DNA from: Spiroplasma phoeniceum P40
Lineage (GTDB): Bacteria > Bacillota_I > Bacilli_A > Mycoplasmatales > Mycoplasmataceae
Reading direction: 5' to 3'
DNA length: 64,000 nt
Assembly (NCBI RefSeq): GCF_003339775.1
Contig: NZ_CP031088.1
Location: 558,001-622,000 of the forward strand
The stretch's first letter is position 1; each line of letters starts with the position of its first letter. The notes below the pieces were generated by a model. The model ran no database searches. It saw nothing but the letters and a program-made list of their open reading frames with translations, and was not told the DNA's origin. Positions 51,238 to 62,612 of the stretch are shown here, piece by piece. The position numbers and the translations under genes were made by a program.

Positions 51238-52605
51238 TTAAAATAATAAGTTTCGCGGCGTACGTGGAAAGGGAATCACATCACGAATATTTTTCATTCC
51301 TGTCACATACATGATAAAACGTTCAAACCCTAAGCCAAAACCTGCACTTTTATAATAACCATATTTTCGTAAATCAATATATCATTGTAAATCTGTCGTT
51401 GGAATTTTTAGTTCATTACAACGACTAACAATTTTATCATAATCATTTTCACGAACACTACCGCCAACTAATTCTCCAATTCCTGGTACTAGTAAATCAC
51501 ACGCAGAAACTGTTTTATTGTCATCATTAATTTTCATATAAAATGCTTTAATTTCTTTCGGATAATTAAATAAAAAGGTTGGTTTTTTTGTTTCTATTTC
51601 ACACAAATATCTTTCATGCTCAGTTTGTAAATCCATTCCTCAAAAAATATCTGGATTTTCAAATTTTTGACCTTTTGTAACAGCTTTCTGCAAAATTTCA
51701 ATTGCTTTTGTATATGATAAATGAACAAATTCATCATTTAAAACACTTTTTAATCTTTCCAATAATTTATCATCAACATTACTATTTAAAAAGTCAAGTT
51801 CATAATGGTTGTTAATAAATAAATAAATAATAATATGCTTAATCATTTTTTCAATTAATGTCATATTTTCTTCCAGGTCAATAAAAGCAATTTCAGGCTC
51901 AATCATTCAAAATTCAGCAGCATGTCTTGTTGTATTAGAATTTTCAGCACGAAATGTTGGACCAAAAGTATAAACATTTCGAAAAGCTTGTGCAAATCCT
52001 TCAGCATGAAGTTGACCCGAAACAGTTAAACTAGCTTTTTTTTCAAAAAAATCTTCATTATAATTATTATCAGTTCTTGTTGTTACAATAAATGATTCGC
52101 CAGCACCTTCAGCATCATTTCCGGTAATGATTGGTGTATGAACATAAATAAAATTATTTTTATTAAAAAATTCATGAATTGCAAAAGAACTACTACTACG
52201 AATTCGGAACACCGCATTAAAAGTATTTGTTTTTGCACGTAAATGAGCAATTTCACGTAAATATTCATAAGAATGCTCTTTTTTTTGTAATGGATAATCT
52301 TCACTTGCATCGTCAAGAATTTCAATTACGGATGCTTGAATTTCAAATGGTTGTTTGGCAGATGGTGTTACACAAAACTTTCCAACTACTTTAATTGCTG
52401 ATGAAATTCGTAAACTACTAATTGCTAAAAAATTAGCAAGTTGCTCCGCTTTATAAACAATTTGCACATTATTAAAAACTGTTCCATCATTCATAACTAA
52501 AAAACCTAATTTACCACTACTGCGATTAGAACGAACTCACCCCAAAATTGTAACTTCACTTTGATTTTTAACTTGATCTTGGTATAGCTCTAAAACTGTT
52601 GTCAT
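51238..52605 (-). CDS. asnS: Asparaginyl-tRNA synthetase
   Basis: 455 residues, class II synthetase that charges tRNA-Asn. Anticodon-binding OB domain ([20 protein letters not shown]), then motif 2 [19 protein letters not shown], and motif 3 [20 protein letters not shown]. Motif 1 lies around [21 protein letters not shown] ribosome site. UGA-Trp codons within motif 2 (FWMIE) show the code clearly. Intact. Confidence 0.96.
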
Positions 52606-52625
52606 ATGTTTTCTCCTTTTTTCTT

Positions 52626-53341
52626 TTATAATTTAATTGCACTTTCTAATGCTAATTCTACCATTTGGTAAAAATTATTTTGCCACTCAGCTGTTGTTGT
52701 CACAGCACCAGTAATAAAGGAATCATAAATTGTTAATAATGTTACTGCATTTTTCTTTAATGATAAGGCATTTGCAAACAAAGCAAATGCTTCCATTTCA
52801 ACACATACTGTCTTATGCTTGACTTTATTTTTTTTAATCATCATCATTTTTACGATAAAAAAAAATCAGATGAATAAAAAATTCCAGGAAAAGTTTTAAT
52901 TTGTTTTGCTTTAGCAACTTCTTCAATTGTTGCAAAAAGATGTTGTTAAGAATTTAAAACATCATCTTCTATTCATGCTACAATTCTAGCATAATTATTT
53001 TCGCCATAAGCTGCTGTTGCGTTAACAATATCATAAATCTTTAGTGCAGCATCATAACTACCTGCTGAACCAATTCGAATAATATTATCAACATTATAAA
53101 ATTTAAATAATTCATATGAATAAATTCCAATGCTAGGACACCCCATTCCACTTCCAGCAATTTTAATTGTTTTATTTTTATAAGTTCCGGTGTACATAAA
53201 CATATTTCGAATTTCATTCACTAATTTTATATTTTCGAGAAAAGTTTCCGCAATAAACTTTGCTCGAAATGGATCTCCGGGCATTAAAACTGTTTCAGCA
53301 ATTTCTTCTTGTTTAGCATTGATATGTGGTGTCATTTTCAT
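52626..53341 (-). pseudogene. deoD: Purine nucleoside phosphorylase, broken
   Basis: DeoD cleaves purine nucleosides with phosphate. MTPHINAKQEEIAETVLMPG, IRIGSAGSYDA and VEMEAFALFANAL are diagnostic. A TAA after VLNS and a frameshift near 52850 interrupt it. The active-site region reads LLTIYDSFITG instead of LLTISDSF. Spiroplasma nucleoside salvage through this enzyme would be lost. Confidence 0.85.
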
Positions 53342-53391
53342 TCCCTCTTAACATTTTCTATATTTAATTTATATTGTACTATAAAAAATAA

Positions 53392-53411
53392 AAAGGAACA
53401 TTAGTTCCTTT
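53392..53411 (-). terminator. Terminator after the RpiR pseudogene
   Basis: AAAGGAAC-TAAT-GTTCCTTT followed by TTATTTTTT on the minus strand. Confidence 0.75.
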
Positions 53412-53429
53412 AATTTTAACAATATTTTT

Positions 53430-54212
53430 TTAAAATTTTATTACTTTTAATCCGATTTTCTAAATATTGGTGCTCTTTATCAATAGATAAAAGCGCTATA
53501 AAGAAGGAAAAAAAATTTCATTTTTTTCATATAAAGTTGAATAAACAACAGTATGCATAATATCAGTATATTTTTATAAATCCGAATTATATTTTGATGT
53601 AACACCAATTACATTTACCCCATTATTTTTGGCTTCCTTAGCTGCTGCTATTACAGCCATTGTTTTTCCTTCTAAACTTACACAGATTAATAAATCATCT
53701 GGTTGGATTAAACTGGCACGAGTAATAATATTATTTTCATTTTCTACCAACAAACTACAAGTAAAGCCAAAACTAAATAAACGGGTAACTAGTTCTTTTA
53801 CTGCTAAAGATGAAATTCCTAAACCTGCTAAATAAATTCCTTTCGCTTTTTTTAATAAAGTAACTGTGTTTAAAAACTTAACATCATCAAAAGTTTGCTG
53901 ATTACGCTATAGAATATCTTGATAATATAAAAAAATACTTTCTGTTTCATCTAAATGCAAATTATTGGTTTCTAAACGTTCTTGTTCTGCAACTATTGCA
54001 ATAATAAAATCACGATAACCAATAAAGCCTAACTTTTTAATTAAAGAATAAATTGGTGAATAACCGATTCCAGTCGCTTTTTATAAATCTTCAATTTTAA
54101 GGTTTCGAATATTATGAATATTTTCACGAATATAGTTTGCAATTTTAATTTCTTTTTTTGTGCAAGTTCCTTGAATCATTGATAATTTTGATAGAATTGA
54201 AATATTATCCAT
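53430..54212 (-). pseudogene. RpiR-family regulator, multiply broken
   Basis: HTH_6 plus SIS-domain regulator of sugar metabolism. Reads MDNISILSKLSMIQGTCTKK, then TAA, TAG and TAA stops at three Gln-type positions (after KIEDL, YYQDIL and YNSDL), and a frame change near the 3' end. LAGLGISSLAVKELV and GVNVIGVTSKYNS mark the SIS domain. Paralogue of the intact gene directly upstream. Confidence 0.85.
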
Positions 54213-54216
54213 TGTT

Positions 54217-55032
54217 TTAATAATCTCAACGATTATCTTGTTGAGCCATTACAAAATCTTTATCAACAATATCTGATGACCAGACTTTATTAATTAAATC
54301 ATCAGTAAAATACATTCAAGGTAATAATTTATTAACATAAATTTTATGATCATTTACTCGTTGATTTGGGGTTGAAATAATATGCGACCAATTTGCTAAT
54401 TTAACTGCTTTTGACATATCTTTCCCAGAAATTACTACAATCGTTACTCCTTTTTCTTTTGCAATTGTTAATGCTTTGTTAACTGCTTCATTATCACCAA
54501 ATAATGAATAAGCTAGAATTAAATCATTTTTATTCATAATCCGAGAACGAACCATTAAGTCTTCTTCATTTTCATTTAGATTAAAAGCATTAAAACCAAA
54601 ACTATATAATTCTAGCGCTAATGTTTGTGACAATGCATTTGTTGAACCCATCCCAATTACAAAAATTCGATATGCTCCTTTAATTGCATTAATTGTTTGA
54701 TTCACCTTTTCATTATCAATCATCGTATCATTTTGATTCAGAATATCAAAATATGTTTTCTTCATTAGACTCTCCATATTTTCAAAATCTAATGATTTAA
54801 TTTCAATATCAGCAGCAATCGCAATTAAAAAGTCTCGATAACCATTAATCTGCATTTTTCGTAACAAACCATATATTGCACTATAACCAGTATTTACTTG
54901 TTGCGCTAAAACTTCAATATTCATTGTTGTTACTTCCTTCATATTTTCTTTAATATATTTAATAATTTCATTTTCTTTTTTAGTAAAATTCTTTGAATCG
55001 AATGTTTCTAATTTTGATAAAAATGATGCCAT
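54217..55032 (-). CDS. RpiR-family transcriptional regulator
   Basis: 271 residues. N-terminal HTH (ENMKEVTTMNIEVLAQQVNT, YSAIYGLLRKMQ) and a C-terminal SIS domain (AYRIFVIGMGSTNALSQTLA, GVTIVVISGKDMSKAVKLAN) that senses a phosphosugar. Such regulators control sugar-phosphate use. Starts 5 bases after the tsaD stop region, giving a likely tsaD-rpiR unit. Intact. Confidence 0.88.
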
Positions 55033-55037
55033 TTTAT

Positions 55038-55994
55038 CTAATCTCCTTTTATGTTATTTTCCAGTAGTTCTTGTGCTGCTAAGCGAGCAATCATTGCAGC
55101 ATTATCAGTACAATATTCTAATTTTGGAATAACTATTTTTAAATTTGGTGTTGCTAAATTTAAAATTGCTGCTCGTAATGCGCTATTAGCTGAAACTCCA
55201 CCGACTAACGTAACCATTTGCGGCTGAAAATTTTTAATTGCTAATTTTGTTTTTCGCATAATAATATCAACACATGTTTTTTGAAATGTCGCACAAAAAT
55301 TATACAAGTTAATTTTAGTATTACGTTGTTCTTTTGCAATTAAATTAGCTACAGCTGATTTTAATCCGCTAAAAGAGAAATTATAACTTTGATCATTTAA
55401 TGGTAATGGTAAGCGATATTGTGTTGTTGTTCCTGTCGCTGCAAGCTTATCAATAACAGGTCCGCCCGGATACCCTAAGTCCAGCATTCGAGCAACCTTA
55501 TCATAACATTCACCAATTGCATCATCCAATGTTGAGCCTAAAATTTCAAAATTCAAATGTTTTTTCATTAATATTAACTGAGTGTGGCCACCACTAACTA
55601 GCACTGCTAAAAGAGGAAATAAAAAATCATTATCGATTGCGCTAGCATAGATATGACCATATAAATGGTTTAAAGGTAAAATTGGAATTTCTAAATAATT
55701 AGACAATGTTTCTGCTATTGTTTTCCCAATATGTAGTGCTCCAATTAAACCGGGTTTTGCTGTGTATGCAATGTATTGTAATTCTGTTATATGAATATTA
55801 GCTTTTTGCAAAGCTTCAAGTAGAACATAAGAAAAGTTTTTTAAATGTAACCGCGAAGCAAGTTCTAGCACAACTCCACCGTATTTTGTATGTTCCTTAA
55901 TTTGTGATGAAATAATATTTGCTAAAATTTTTCCATTCTTAAAAATAGCAATACTAGTTTCGTCACAGCTTGTCTCAATTGCAAGAATTACCAT
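55038..55994 (-). CDS. tsaD: tRNA threonylcarbamoyladenosine biosynthesis protein TsaD
   Basis: 318 residues, makes t6A37 on ANN-reading tRNAs with TsaB/E. MVILAIETSCDETSIAIF, metal site NHLYGHIYAS, VLVSGGHTQLIL, GGPVIDKLA and CTDNAAMIARLA. Start at ATG 55994, seven bases after AGGAGG; a GTG upstream is less likely. VVLELASR has Leu where the family has Pro. Intact. Confidence 0.95.
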   Translation of the reverse strand: MVILAIETSCDETSIAIFKNGKILANIISSQIKEHTKYGGVVLELASRLHLKNFSYVLLEALQKANIHITELQYIAYTAKPGLIGALHIGKTIAETLSNYLEIPILPLNHLYGHIYASAIDNDFLFPLLAVLVSGGHTQLILMKKHLNFEILGSTLDDAIGECYDKVARMLDLGYPGGPVIDKLAATGTTTQYRLPLPLNDQSYNFSFSGLKSAVANLIAKEQRNTKINLYNFCATFQKTCVDIIMRKTKLAIKNFQPQMVTLVGGVSANSALRAAILNLATPNLKIVIPKLEYCTDNAAMIARLAAQELLENNIKGD

Positions 55995-56080
55995 TTCATC
56001 CACCTCCTCTATATTATTATATAATAATTTTTCCTTAAAAAAATACTAAGAAAGAAGCAAGTAACAAAAATATACAAAAA

Positions 56081-56108
56081 AATAATAGATAAATCTATTA
56101 TTTTTTAA
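56081..56108 (-). terminator. Terminator after ptsH
   Basis: AATAATAGAT/ATCTATTATT perfect inverted repeat with U tract on the minus strand. Confidence 0.75.
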
Positions 56109-56133
56109 TTTTTGTATATTTAATAAAATTACC

Positions 56134-56397
56134 CTAAATAACCTTGTTATCCTTCATTACTTTTTCAATCCCCGCAATTGCAGCGTCTTCATCAGAACCA
56201 CTTGCAACTATTTCTACTTCTGCACCTTGATGAATTCCCAATGCAATAATAGTCATGATTGATTTTAAGTTACCAGTTTTTCCTCCTGAGAAAATAGTAA
56301 TATCTGACTGGTATTTTCCTGCTTCTCCTACAATTAATGCCGCTGGACGTGCATGCATACCAACAGGATCAGCGATAACAGCTTTAAATGATGCCAT
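56134..56397 (-). CDS. ptsH: Phosphocarrier protein HPr
   Basis: 87 residues, carries phosphate from enzyme I to sugar-specific EIIs. GMHARPAA contains the phosphorylated His15; KSIMTIIALG has the regulatory Ser46 region. AAGGAGG ribosome site, single gene with its own terminator. Confidence 0.97.
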   Translation of the reverse strand: MASFKAVIADPVGMHARPAALIVGEAGKYQSDITIFSGGKTGNLKSIMTIIALGIHQGAEVEIVASGSDEDAAIAGIEKVMKDNKVI

Positions 56398-56522
56398 TAA
56401 ATTTCCTCCTTTAAAATATACTAACTCATTATATCAAAAAAACAAAAATAAGTATATTATCCCTTAACAATTTTTTATGTTTTTAAATAAAAATTTCAAT
56501 TATTTGGTATTGTTATTTTCTT

Positions 56523-58718
56523 TTATGATTCCACTTTTTTAATTGCTTGACTATCTGCTGAAATAATCTTGACATTATAAGGATGAGGAAAAACAATTTG
56601 GACATTTTGTGCAATAATTTTAACAACAACTCCAATTCCAAATAATTCATGACTAACCGTATCATTTACTTTTCATGGATTAGTTTTAAAAGTTAATTCA
56701 ATGTTTTTATTAAGATTAAAGACAGTTCGTGATTGTTTTTCACTTTGATTATTATAAGAAATAGTAATTGACTTTGGCTTACTAAACAATCTTTCGCTAT
56801 TAACTTTTTCATAAAAATCGTTATCTAACTCTTTAATAAATCGTGATTCAAAGCGTTCATTACCTGTAATATATGAATAACCATCAGCATAACTAATAAA
56901 CAACAATTCTTCTGCTCTTGTAATGGCAACGTATAAGGCTCGACGCTCTTCTTCTAATTGTTCAGTTCCCATCTTAATAGCTTGTGTCGTTGGAAAGATT
57001 CCTTCATTTAAGCCAACAATAAAAACAACCTTTTTTTCTAATCCCTTTGCATTATGAATTGTCATTAAAGAAATAGTATTATCAGTTAAATTATCACTAT
57101 CACTATCAGTTTGTAATGAAATTAATTGTAAATATTCACTTAATAATTCTGTTCCTGCTAATTCCTTATTTTGCTGATCAAATTTACCAACTGACGCAAT
57201 TAATTCTAAAATATTTTCTTCTCGTTCTTCTTCATAGTTATCTCGTAAACGCTGCAAATAACCTGTTTTATCTAAGAGAAGAACTAATAAACTTTCAACT
57301 GATTTAGCAGTTGGTAATTGTGCTAATGCTAGGACAATTGCTTCTCGCACTTTATTTAAACTATGTTGAAGATTTAATGGCAATAAATCAAAATGTTGCT
57401 CTAGTAATTTTGTAAAGATTATTTGTTGCTCTTTTAATATTTGCATAATTTGTTCAAATGCTTTTGGACCAATTTTTGGCGTTAACAACAAAATTCGTTC
57501 AATGGCTAAAGAATCATTATTCATAATTATTTTTAAAAAAGCAAGTGCATCTTTAATTTCTTTTCGTTCATAAAATTTAAAAGCCCCAAAAATACGATAT
57601 GAAAGACCATAATCAGCAAGGGCCGTTTCTAAATCACGTGATAAGTAATTGGCACGATATAAAATTAAAATATCATTATAATCATAATTTTCTTCTTTAA
57701 TTAAAGTTTTAATTTTACGAGCTACAAAATCACTTTCATCACTACTATTAGCACCGTGATATAAAATTGGTAATTGCCCTGAAGCTTTGATAGTAAATAA
57801 ATCTTTTTCAATCCGATTTTTATTATGAATAATCAAATTATTAGCTAATGATAAAATGCTTTGTGTTGACCGATAGTTTTCATTTAAAACAATTGTTTGT
57901 GTATGCGGAAAATATTTATCAAAATTTAAAATTAAATTAATTTTTGCTCCCCGTCACGAATAAATTGTTTGATCAGGGTCCCCAACAATAGTAATATTGT
58001 GATTATCACCGACTAATCATTTAATAATATCAAATTGTAATTCATTGGTATCTTGAAATTCATCAACTAAAAAATAATCAAAACGATTTTGTCATTTTTT
58101 TAATACTTCCCCATTATTTTTAAATAACTTATATGTTAATAAAATTAAATCATTAAAATCAACGCTATTTATTTCTCGTAAACGTTTTTCATAAGTGTCA
58201 TAAACTTCTGCTCATCGCATTTCATAACCATTTGCTGATGCTTTTGCGCTATTAGGGCTAATAAAGTCATTTTTTCATTTCGAAATAAAATTCTTCACCA
58301 TTTTTGCTTCTTGTGTGTCATATTTCACAGGTAATGTTTTATAAATATTACGAATGATACTATCTTGGTCTGCCATATCAATAATATTAAAATGACGATC
58401 ATAATTTAAATGAATAATATCTTCTCGTAAAATACGAACACATAGGGCATGATAAGTTGCAATCATACAAAGCTGGCCACTATTTCCAATCATCTCAAAA
58501 ATACGGGTTCTCATTTCATTAGTAGCTTTATTAGTAAATGTAACAGCACAAATGCGTCATGGTTGCAAATTAGCATATTTAATTAAAAATGCAATTTTAT
58601 TAGTAATAACGCGTGTTTTACCACTTCCAGCTCCAGCAATAATTCGCACTGGTCCAGTAATTGTTAAAACAGCTTCGCGTTGATTTAGATTTAAACTTTC
58701 AATAAATTCATTGGCCAT
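56523..58718 (-). CDS. pcrA: ATP-dependent DNA helicase PcrA/UvrD
   Basis: 731 residues, SF1 3'-5' helicase for repair and plasmid-type replication. Motifs: [11 protein letters not shown] (Q), GAGSGKT (I), AVTFTNKA (Ia), [10 protein letters not shown] (II), [13 protein letters not shown] (III), [18 protein letters not shown] (V) and [13 protein letters not shown] (VI). The short C-terminal tail ends [10 protein letters not shown]. Intact with several UGA-Trp codons (e.g. SWRG). Confidence 0.96.
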
Positions 58719-58756
58719 AATATTCTGCCTTTCTTTACAAACAATTACATTTTACC

Positions 58757-59491
58757 CTATAATTCATCAATTTCTTTTAAAATTTCATCAGAAATATTTC
58801 CTGGTTGGTTTTCTTGTAAATGAATATGTTTTGTTTTTCTTGTTATTAATTCTTTTGTTATTGTTGGTGCTTTTTTAGGAATTGGTTTTTTCTTGACAGT
58901 AAATAAATGAAAATGACGATCAAATAAAATTTGATGATTTGGATTTAACACTAAACCAAAAATTAAACCAAGGTATCATAAAAAATAAATTGTTGTGATA
59001 GTTCGAATAATAATTAATGCAATTGGATTTTTATTAGTTGCCCGAAACAAATCACTTAAACTAACTTCAAAAATTAAATTTAAACTTAAATTTGTCAATA
59101 AAACAACAAATCAAGGTAAAAATGTAATAAATAATTCACGGGTAAAAATAACTGCTAACTTTAATTTTGCCTCACTCGTAACTAATTTAATTTGAAAACA
59201 AAATTTTCCAATTGTTTTACCATCTCAAAAATAAGGAATAAGAACAAAATAAAGAAAGAAAAGAACAAAAGTAACAGCAATAACTAAAATAGGCGCTCAA
59301 ATTGTTCGAGCTTGATCTCAATACTTCATCGTTAAAGTTAATACTAAGGGAATTAAACTCGCTAAAATAATATCAAAGAAACGAACAAAAATCACACGAA
59401 CTGGACGCGCTAATTGATGAAGCTGATATTCTTCTTCTGGTTTTGACATCATCGTAGCAGCTGAATTTTTATTGTTTGCTAATTCTTGCAT
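58757..59491 (-). CDS. RDD-family membrane protein
   Basis: 244 residues. RPVRVIFVRFFDIILASLIP, then two more spans and DGKTIGKFCFQIKLV (the Arg-Asp/Asp motif region), with a basic soluble C-terminus (KKKPIPKKAPTITKE). RDD proteins are suspected transporters. Lies after the glycosyltransferase with a 3-base gap. Confidence 0.8.
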
Positions 59492-59494
59492 TAT

Positions 59495-60469
59495 TTATTT
59501 TGTATTTTCCAGTTTTCAATGTTTAATAAAACCTTTAATATCAGCAACAATCATTTTAAATTGTGGTTCTTTTACATTTTTAAGATATTTATTTTTCATA
59601 AAACTTTTATAACGACGTTCTAATTTATTTTCGGCACTATGGATAGCTTTAATTGATAATCTTTTATTGTTTTGTAAACTAACAATTTCTAAAAATGTTA
59701 CTAAGCAAAAGCGAATAAAAGCATACTCTAATTCTTCTTGATATTCACGATATAAATTTAAATCACGATATAAATTAAAAATATAAATTCATTGTTTAAT
59801 TAAATCAAAAACACTATAATTGACAATTCCTAATTCATAATCAACTAGCACATCTTTAATTGCAACATATCCCCCAGTATAAACTAATGCGTTATAAATA
59901 AAGAAAGTATCAGTACGACGATAATCAAGTAATGTAATATTTTTTTGTAAAATAAGGTTTCGACGAAATATCTTTGTAAAAAGTGAGCAATTAACATATG
60001 ATAACACTTCTTTATTAGTTTTAGGCGACAGTAAAACATTACATTTATTTCAAATTTCACTTTTTTCTTTTGAATTCGCATAATGTAACCGAAATTCAAG
60101 CATATCAACTTTTTTATGTTCAACTTGATATACTTCAACTTTTTCTTTTAAAACTGCAACTGCTGTTTTATGAATTGTCTGTCCTTCATCAACAATCATA
60201 AAAAAATCTCCTTGTGCAATTGAAATAGCAGTATTAATACCATATGAAAAGCCTTGACTTCGTAAATTTGTAATTACTTGAATTTGTTTGCCAATATTAT
60301 TATAAAAGCATTCATTCATAAATTCTAAGAGTGGTGATTTTGGTTGGAATCCACTATCATCAATTAAAACAATTTCATAATCGTCACTTGTTTGTTCCTT
60401 AATTGATAGTAAAGTCTTCATTAATTTTGTCTGATTATTTTGTACTACAATAAGAAATGATAAAAACAT
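59495..60469 (-). CDS. Family 2 glycosyltransferase
   Basis: 324 residues. GT-A fold start MFLSFLIVVQNNQTKLMKTL, EIVLIDDSG (nucleotide binding), GFSYGINTAISIAQGDFFMI, and VDEGQTI in place of the usual DxD motif (D-E-G), so activity is not certain. The C-terminal half is helical. Spiroplasmas use such enzymes for glycolipid or surface glycans. RBS GGGG; start at ATG 60469. Confidence 0.78.
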
Positions 60470-60587
60470 TCTAATCCCCTCTCTCAATCAATTCTTGCCA
60501 TAATTATAACATTTTATCTCTTTTTAGTATAATTATTATATTAGAAAAGTAAAATAATTTACAAGTTTAAAAAGAAGGGTTCATTAA

Positions 60588-61060
60588 ATGACAAATGAAA
60601 CATTACAAAAAATTTTGCAAAAAAAAGAAATTACAACTGATGATAAAATAATATTTCGAACAATTTTTGATGTCTTGAGCACCTTATTTACTGATGAAAA
60701 TCAGCTTTCAACTTTAACAAGTGACTATAATATTAATCATTATCAACAAGTTTGATTTCCTAATATTGTTTCTATCACCCAAAAAGCATTAGCAATTAAA
60801 AGGGATATGCAAATTATATGTCCGATGACTGAAATTATATTTATTATTTTAATGACACAAATGATAAGACAAAACAACAAAAATTAGGCGAAAAACAATT
60901 AGAACGTCAAACCCAATTAATTACTTTTACAAAATTAAATGAAAAAGAATTAGGTATTGGTTATAATTTTGTTGGTGTTTTTACATTTATTGGCTTTCTT
61001 GATAAAGATTACAAAACAATGATTTATCAAAAAACTAAAAATAGTTATCAACTTAAATAA
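60588..61060 (+). pseudogene. Host hypothetical protein, frameshifted
   Basis: MTNETLQKILQKKEITTDDK ... HYQQVWFPNIVSITQKAL, then a one-base loss near 60822 moves the frame; restoring it gives SDDWNYIYYFNDTND ... GVFTFIGFLDKDYKTMIYQK. RBS AAGAAGGG. The only plus-strand host gene here. Product not recognised. Confidence 0.55.
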
Positions 61061-61096
61061 ATAATTTAAAAAATTATACGTTCTTAGTATGGTTTT

Positions 61097-61276
61097 TTAA
61101 AATTGATAGTTATTATTTTTATTTGCTTTTGCTTCTAATCGTTGTTTTCTAATTAATTCTCGGGTCATTTTTTTAACTCGGGCATAATCAAACGGATTTC
61201 GTTTTCCTGCTCCAGCTTTAATATGTTTGCAAAAAATATTAATTTTTCAAACTAAATTTCTTTGTTTAAATCGCAT
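61097..61276 (-). CDS. Small basic host protein (59 aa)
   Basis: MRFKQRNLVWKINIFCKHIK ... YARVKKMTRELIRKQRLEAK, strongly basic. ATG 61276 is preferred (AAGGAAG five bases before) over ATG 61291. Between map and the plus-strand pseudogene. Possibly nucleic-acid binding; unknown. Confidence 0.5.
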
Positions 61277-61421
61277 AATAGCTTCCTTCATGTTAAACAT
61301 AAAGCGCTACTCATTTATGGTACACAATAATTACCAATTTTTCAATTCATTCACAAGAAAATTAAAAAATGGGTCAAATACTTTATTAAGGATTCGGTAC
61401 GATTATTATTTTTAAAAATAA

Positions 61422-62165
61422 TTAAGTTAAAACTTCATATCCAGTCGGAGTAATTAAAATTGTATCTTCAAAATGGGCACTACATAAATGTAACGCTGAC
61501 ACTGGTGTTAAATTATCATCTAACATTTTAATTGCTTTAGTCCCAATTTGAACCATTGGTTCAATACAAATTGTCATTCCAGCTTGTAAGCGCATTCCTA
61601 CCCCCGCTGTTCCAACATTAGGAATCATCGGTTCTTCATGTAATTCACGCCCAATTCCATGACCAGTAAATTCAGTTGGTAAGAAAAAGCCTTCTCCTTC
61701 AACATATGTTTGAATTGTTTCACCAATATCACCAATTCGTACTCCTGGTTTTAAAATTGCGGTTGCTTTTGCTAGTGCTGTTTCAGTGACAGTTAATAAC
61801 TTCACATGTTCTGTTGTGCGCGGTTTTCCAACAATTACAGTAAAAGCGCCATCACTATTATAACCTTCATATGAACAACCCGCATCAACAGAAACAAGGT
61901 CACCTTCCACAAATGGCGTATAATTTGGAATTCCATGCACTAAAACTTCATTTAAAGAAACACAAATAGTCGCGGGAAAACCATATAAACCTTTAAAATT
62001 TGGTTGGCAATTATTTGCTCGAATAATTTCTTCTGCGCGTTGATTAAGCATAACGCCTGTTACTCCTGGTTTAATCATCGCTTTTAATTCTTGATGAATT
62101 TGTTTTAATGTTAAACAAGCTTTGCGCATATATTCAATTTCTTGATCTGTTTTAATTGTAATCAT
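61422..62165 (-). CDS. map: Methionine aminopeptidase
   Basis: 247 residues; removes N-terminal Met. Metal ligands are in VSVDAGCSYEGYNSDGAFT (two Asp), FTGHGIGRELHEEP (His), ICIEPMVQIG (Glu) and SAHFEDTILIT (Glu); VHGIPNY gives the substrate His. Starts MITIKTDQEIEYMRKACLTL. It lies downstream of rplQ behind a terminator, not in the usual adk-map-infA order. Confidence 0.96.
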   Translation of the reverse strand: MITIKTDQEIEYMRKACLTLKQIHQELKAMIKPGVTGVMLNQRAEEIIRANNCQPNFKGLYGFPATICVSLNEVLVHGIPNYTPFVEGDLVSVDAGCSYEGYNSDGAFTVIVGKPRTTEHVKLLTVTETALAKATAILKPGVRIGDIGETIQTYVEGEGFFLPTEFTGHGIGRELHEEPMIPNVGTAGVGMRLQAGMTICIEPMVQIGTKAIKMLDDNLTPVSALHLCSAHFEDTILITPTGYEVLT

Positions 62166-62204
62166 CGTTAAATTCCTTTCAGATTTTATTTTATCATAAA
62201 AAGA

Positions 62205-62235
62205 AAAAAACTAACAACACAACAGTTAGTTTTTT
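62205..62235 (-). terminator. Terminator after rplQ
   Basis: AAAAAACTAAC/GTTAGTTTTTT stem with 9-nt loop and U tract on minus, ending the rpsM-rpsK-rpoA-rplQ transcript and separating map. Confidence 0.85.
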
Positions 62236-62237
62236 GG

Positions 62238-62597
62238 TTAGACTAATTCAATAATCACAATCGGAGCATTATCTCCTTTACGATTATCTAATTTTAAAAT
62301 GCGTGTATAACCACCATTACGAGTTTTATATTTTTTGGCAATGCCATTAAATAATTTTTGTAATGCGGTTTCCTTTTCATTTGCATCAATATCACGTAAA
62401 AAACTAGCAGCACGACGACGAGCATGTAAATCTTGTCGTTTTCCTAGTGTCACTAATTTATCAACATGACGGCGTAATTCTTTGGCACGTGTTTCTGTTA
62501 CTTCCAACCGTTCATTAATAATTAATTCGGTTGCCAAATTACGCATTAAACCATTTCTTCATGCAGTATTTTTCCCTCTTTTTTGTTGGTATGACAT
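62238..62597 (-). CDS. rplQ: 50S ribosomal protein L17
   Basis: 119 residues. [20 protein letters not shown] with the [23 protein letters not shown] and RRRAASFL segments of L17, ending [12 protein letters not shown]. Start at ATG 62597 behind AGAGGTG; the first UGA-Trp lies at residue 13. Downstream of rpoA as in most bacteria. Confidence 0.97.
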
Positions 62598-62612
62598 TCT
62601 TTTTCACCTCTC

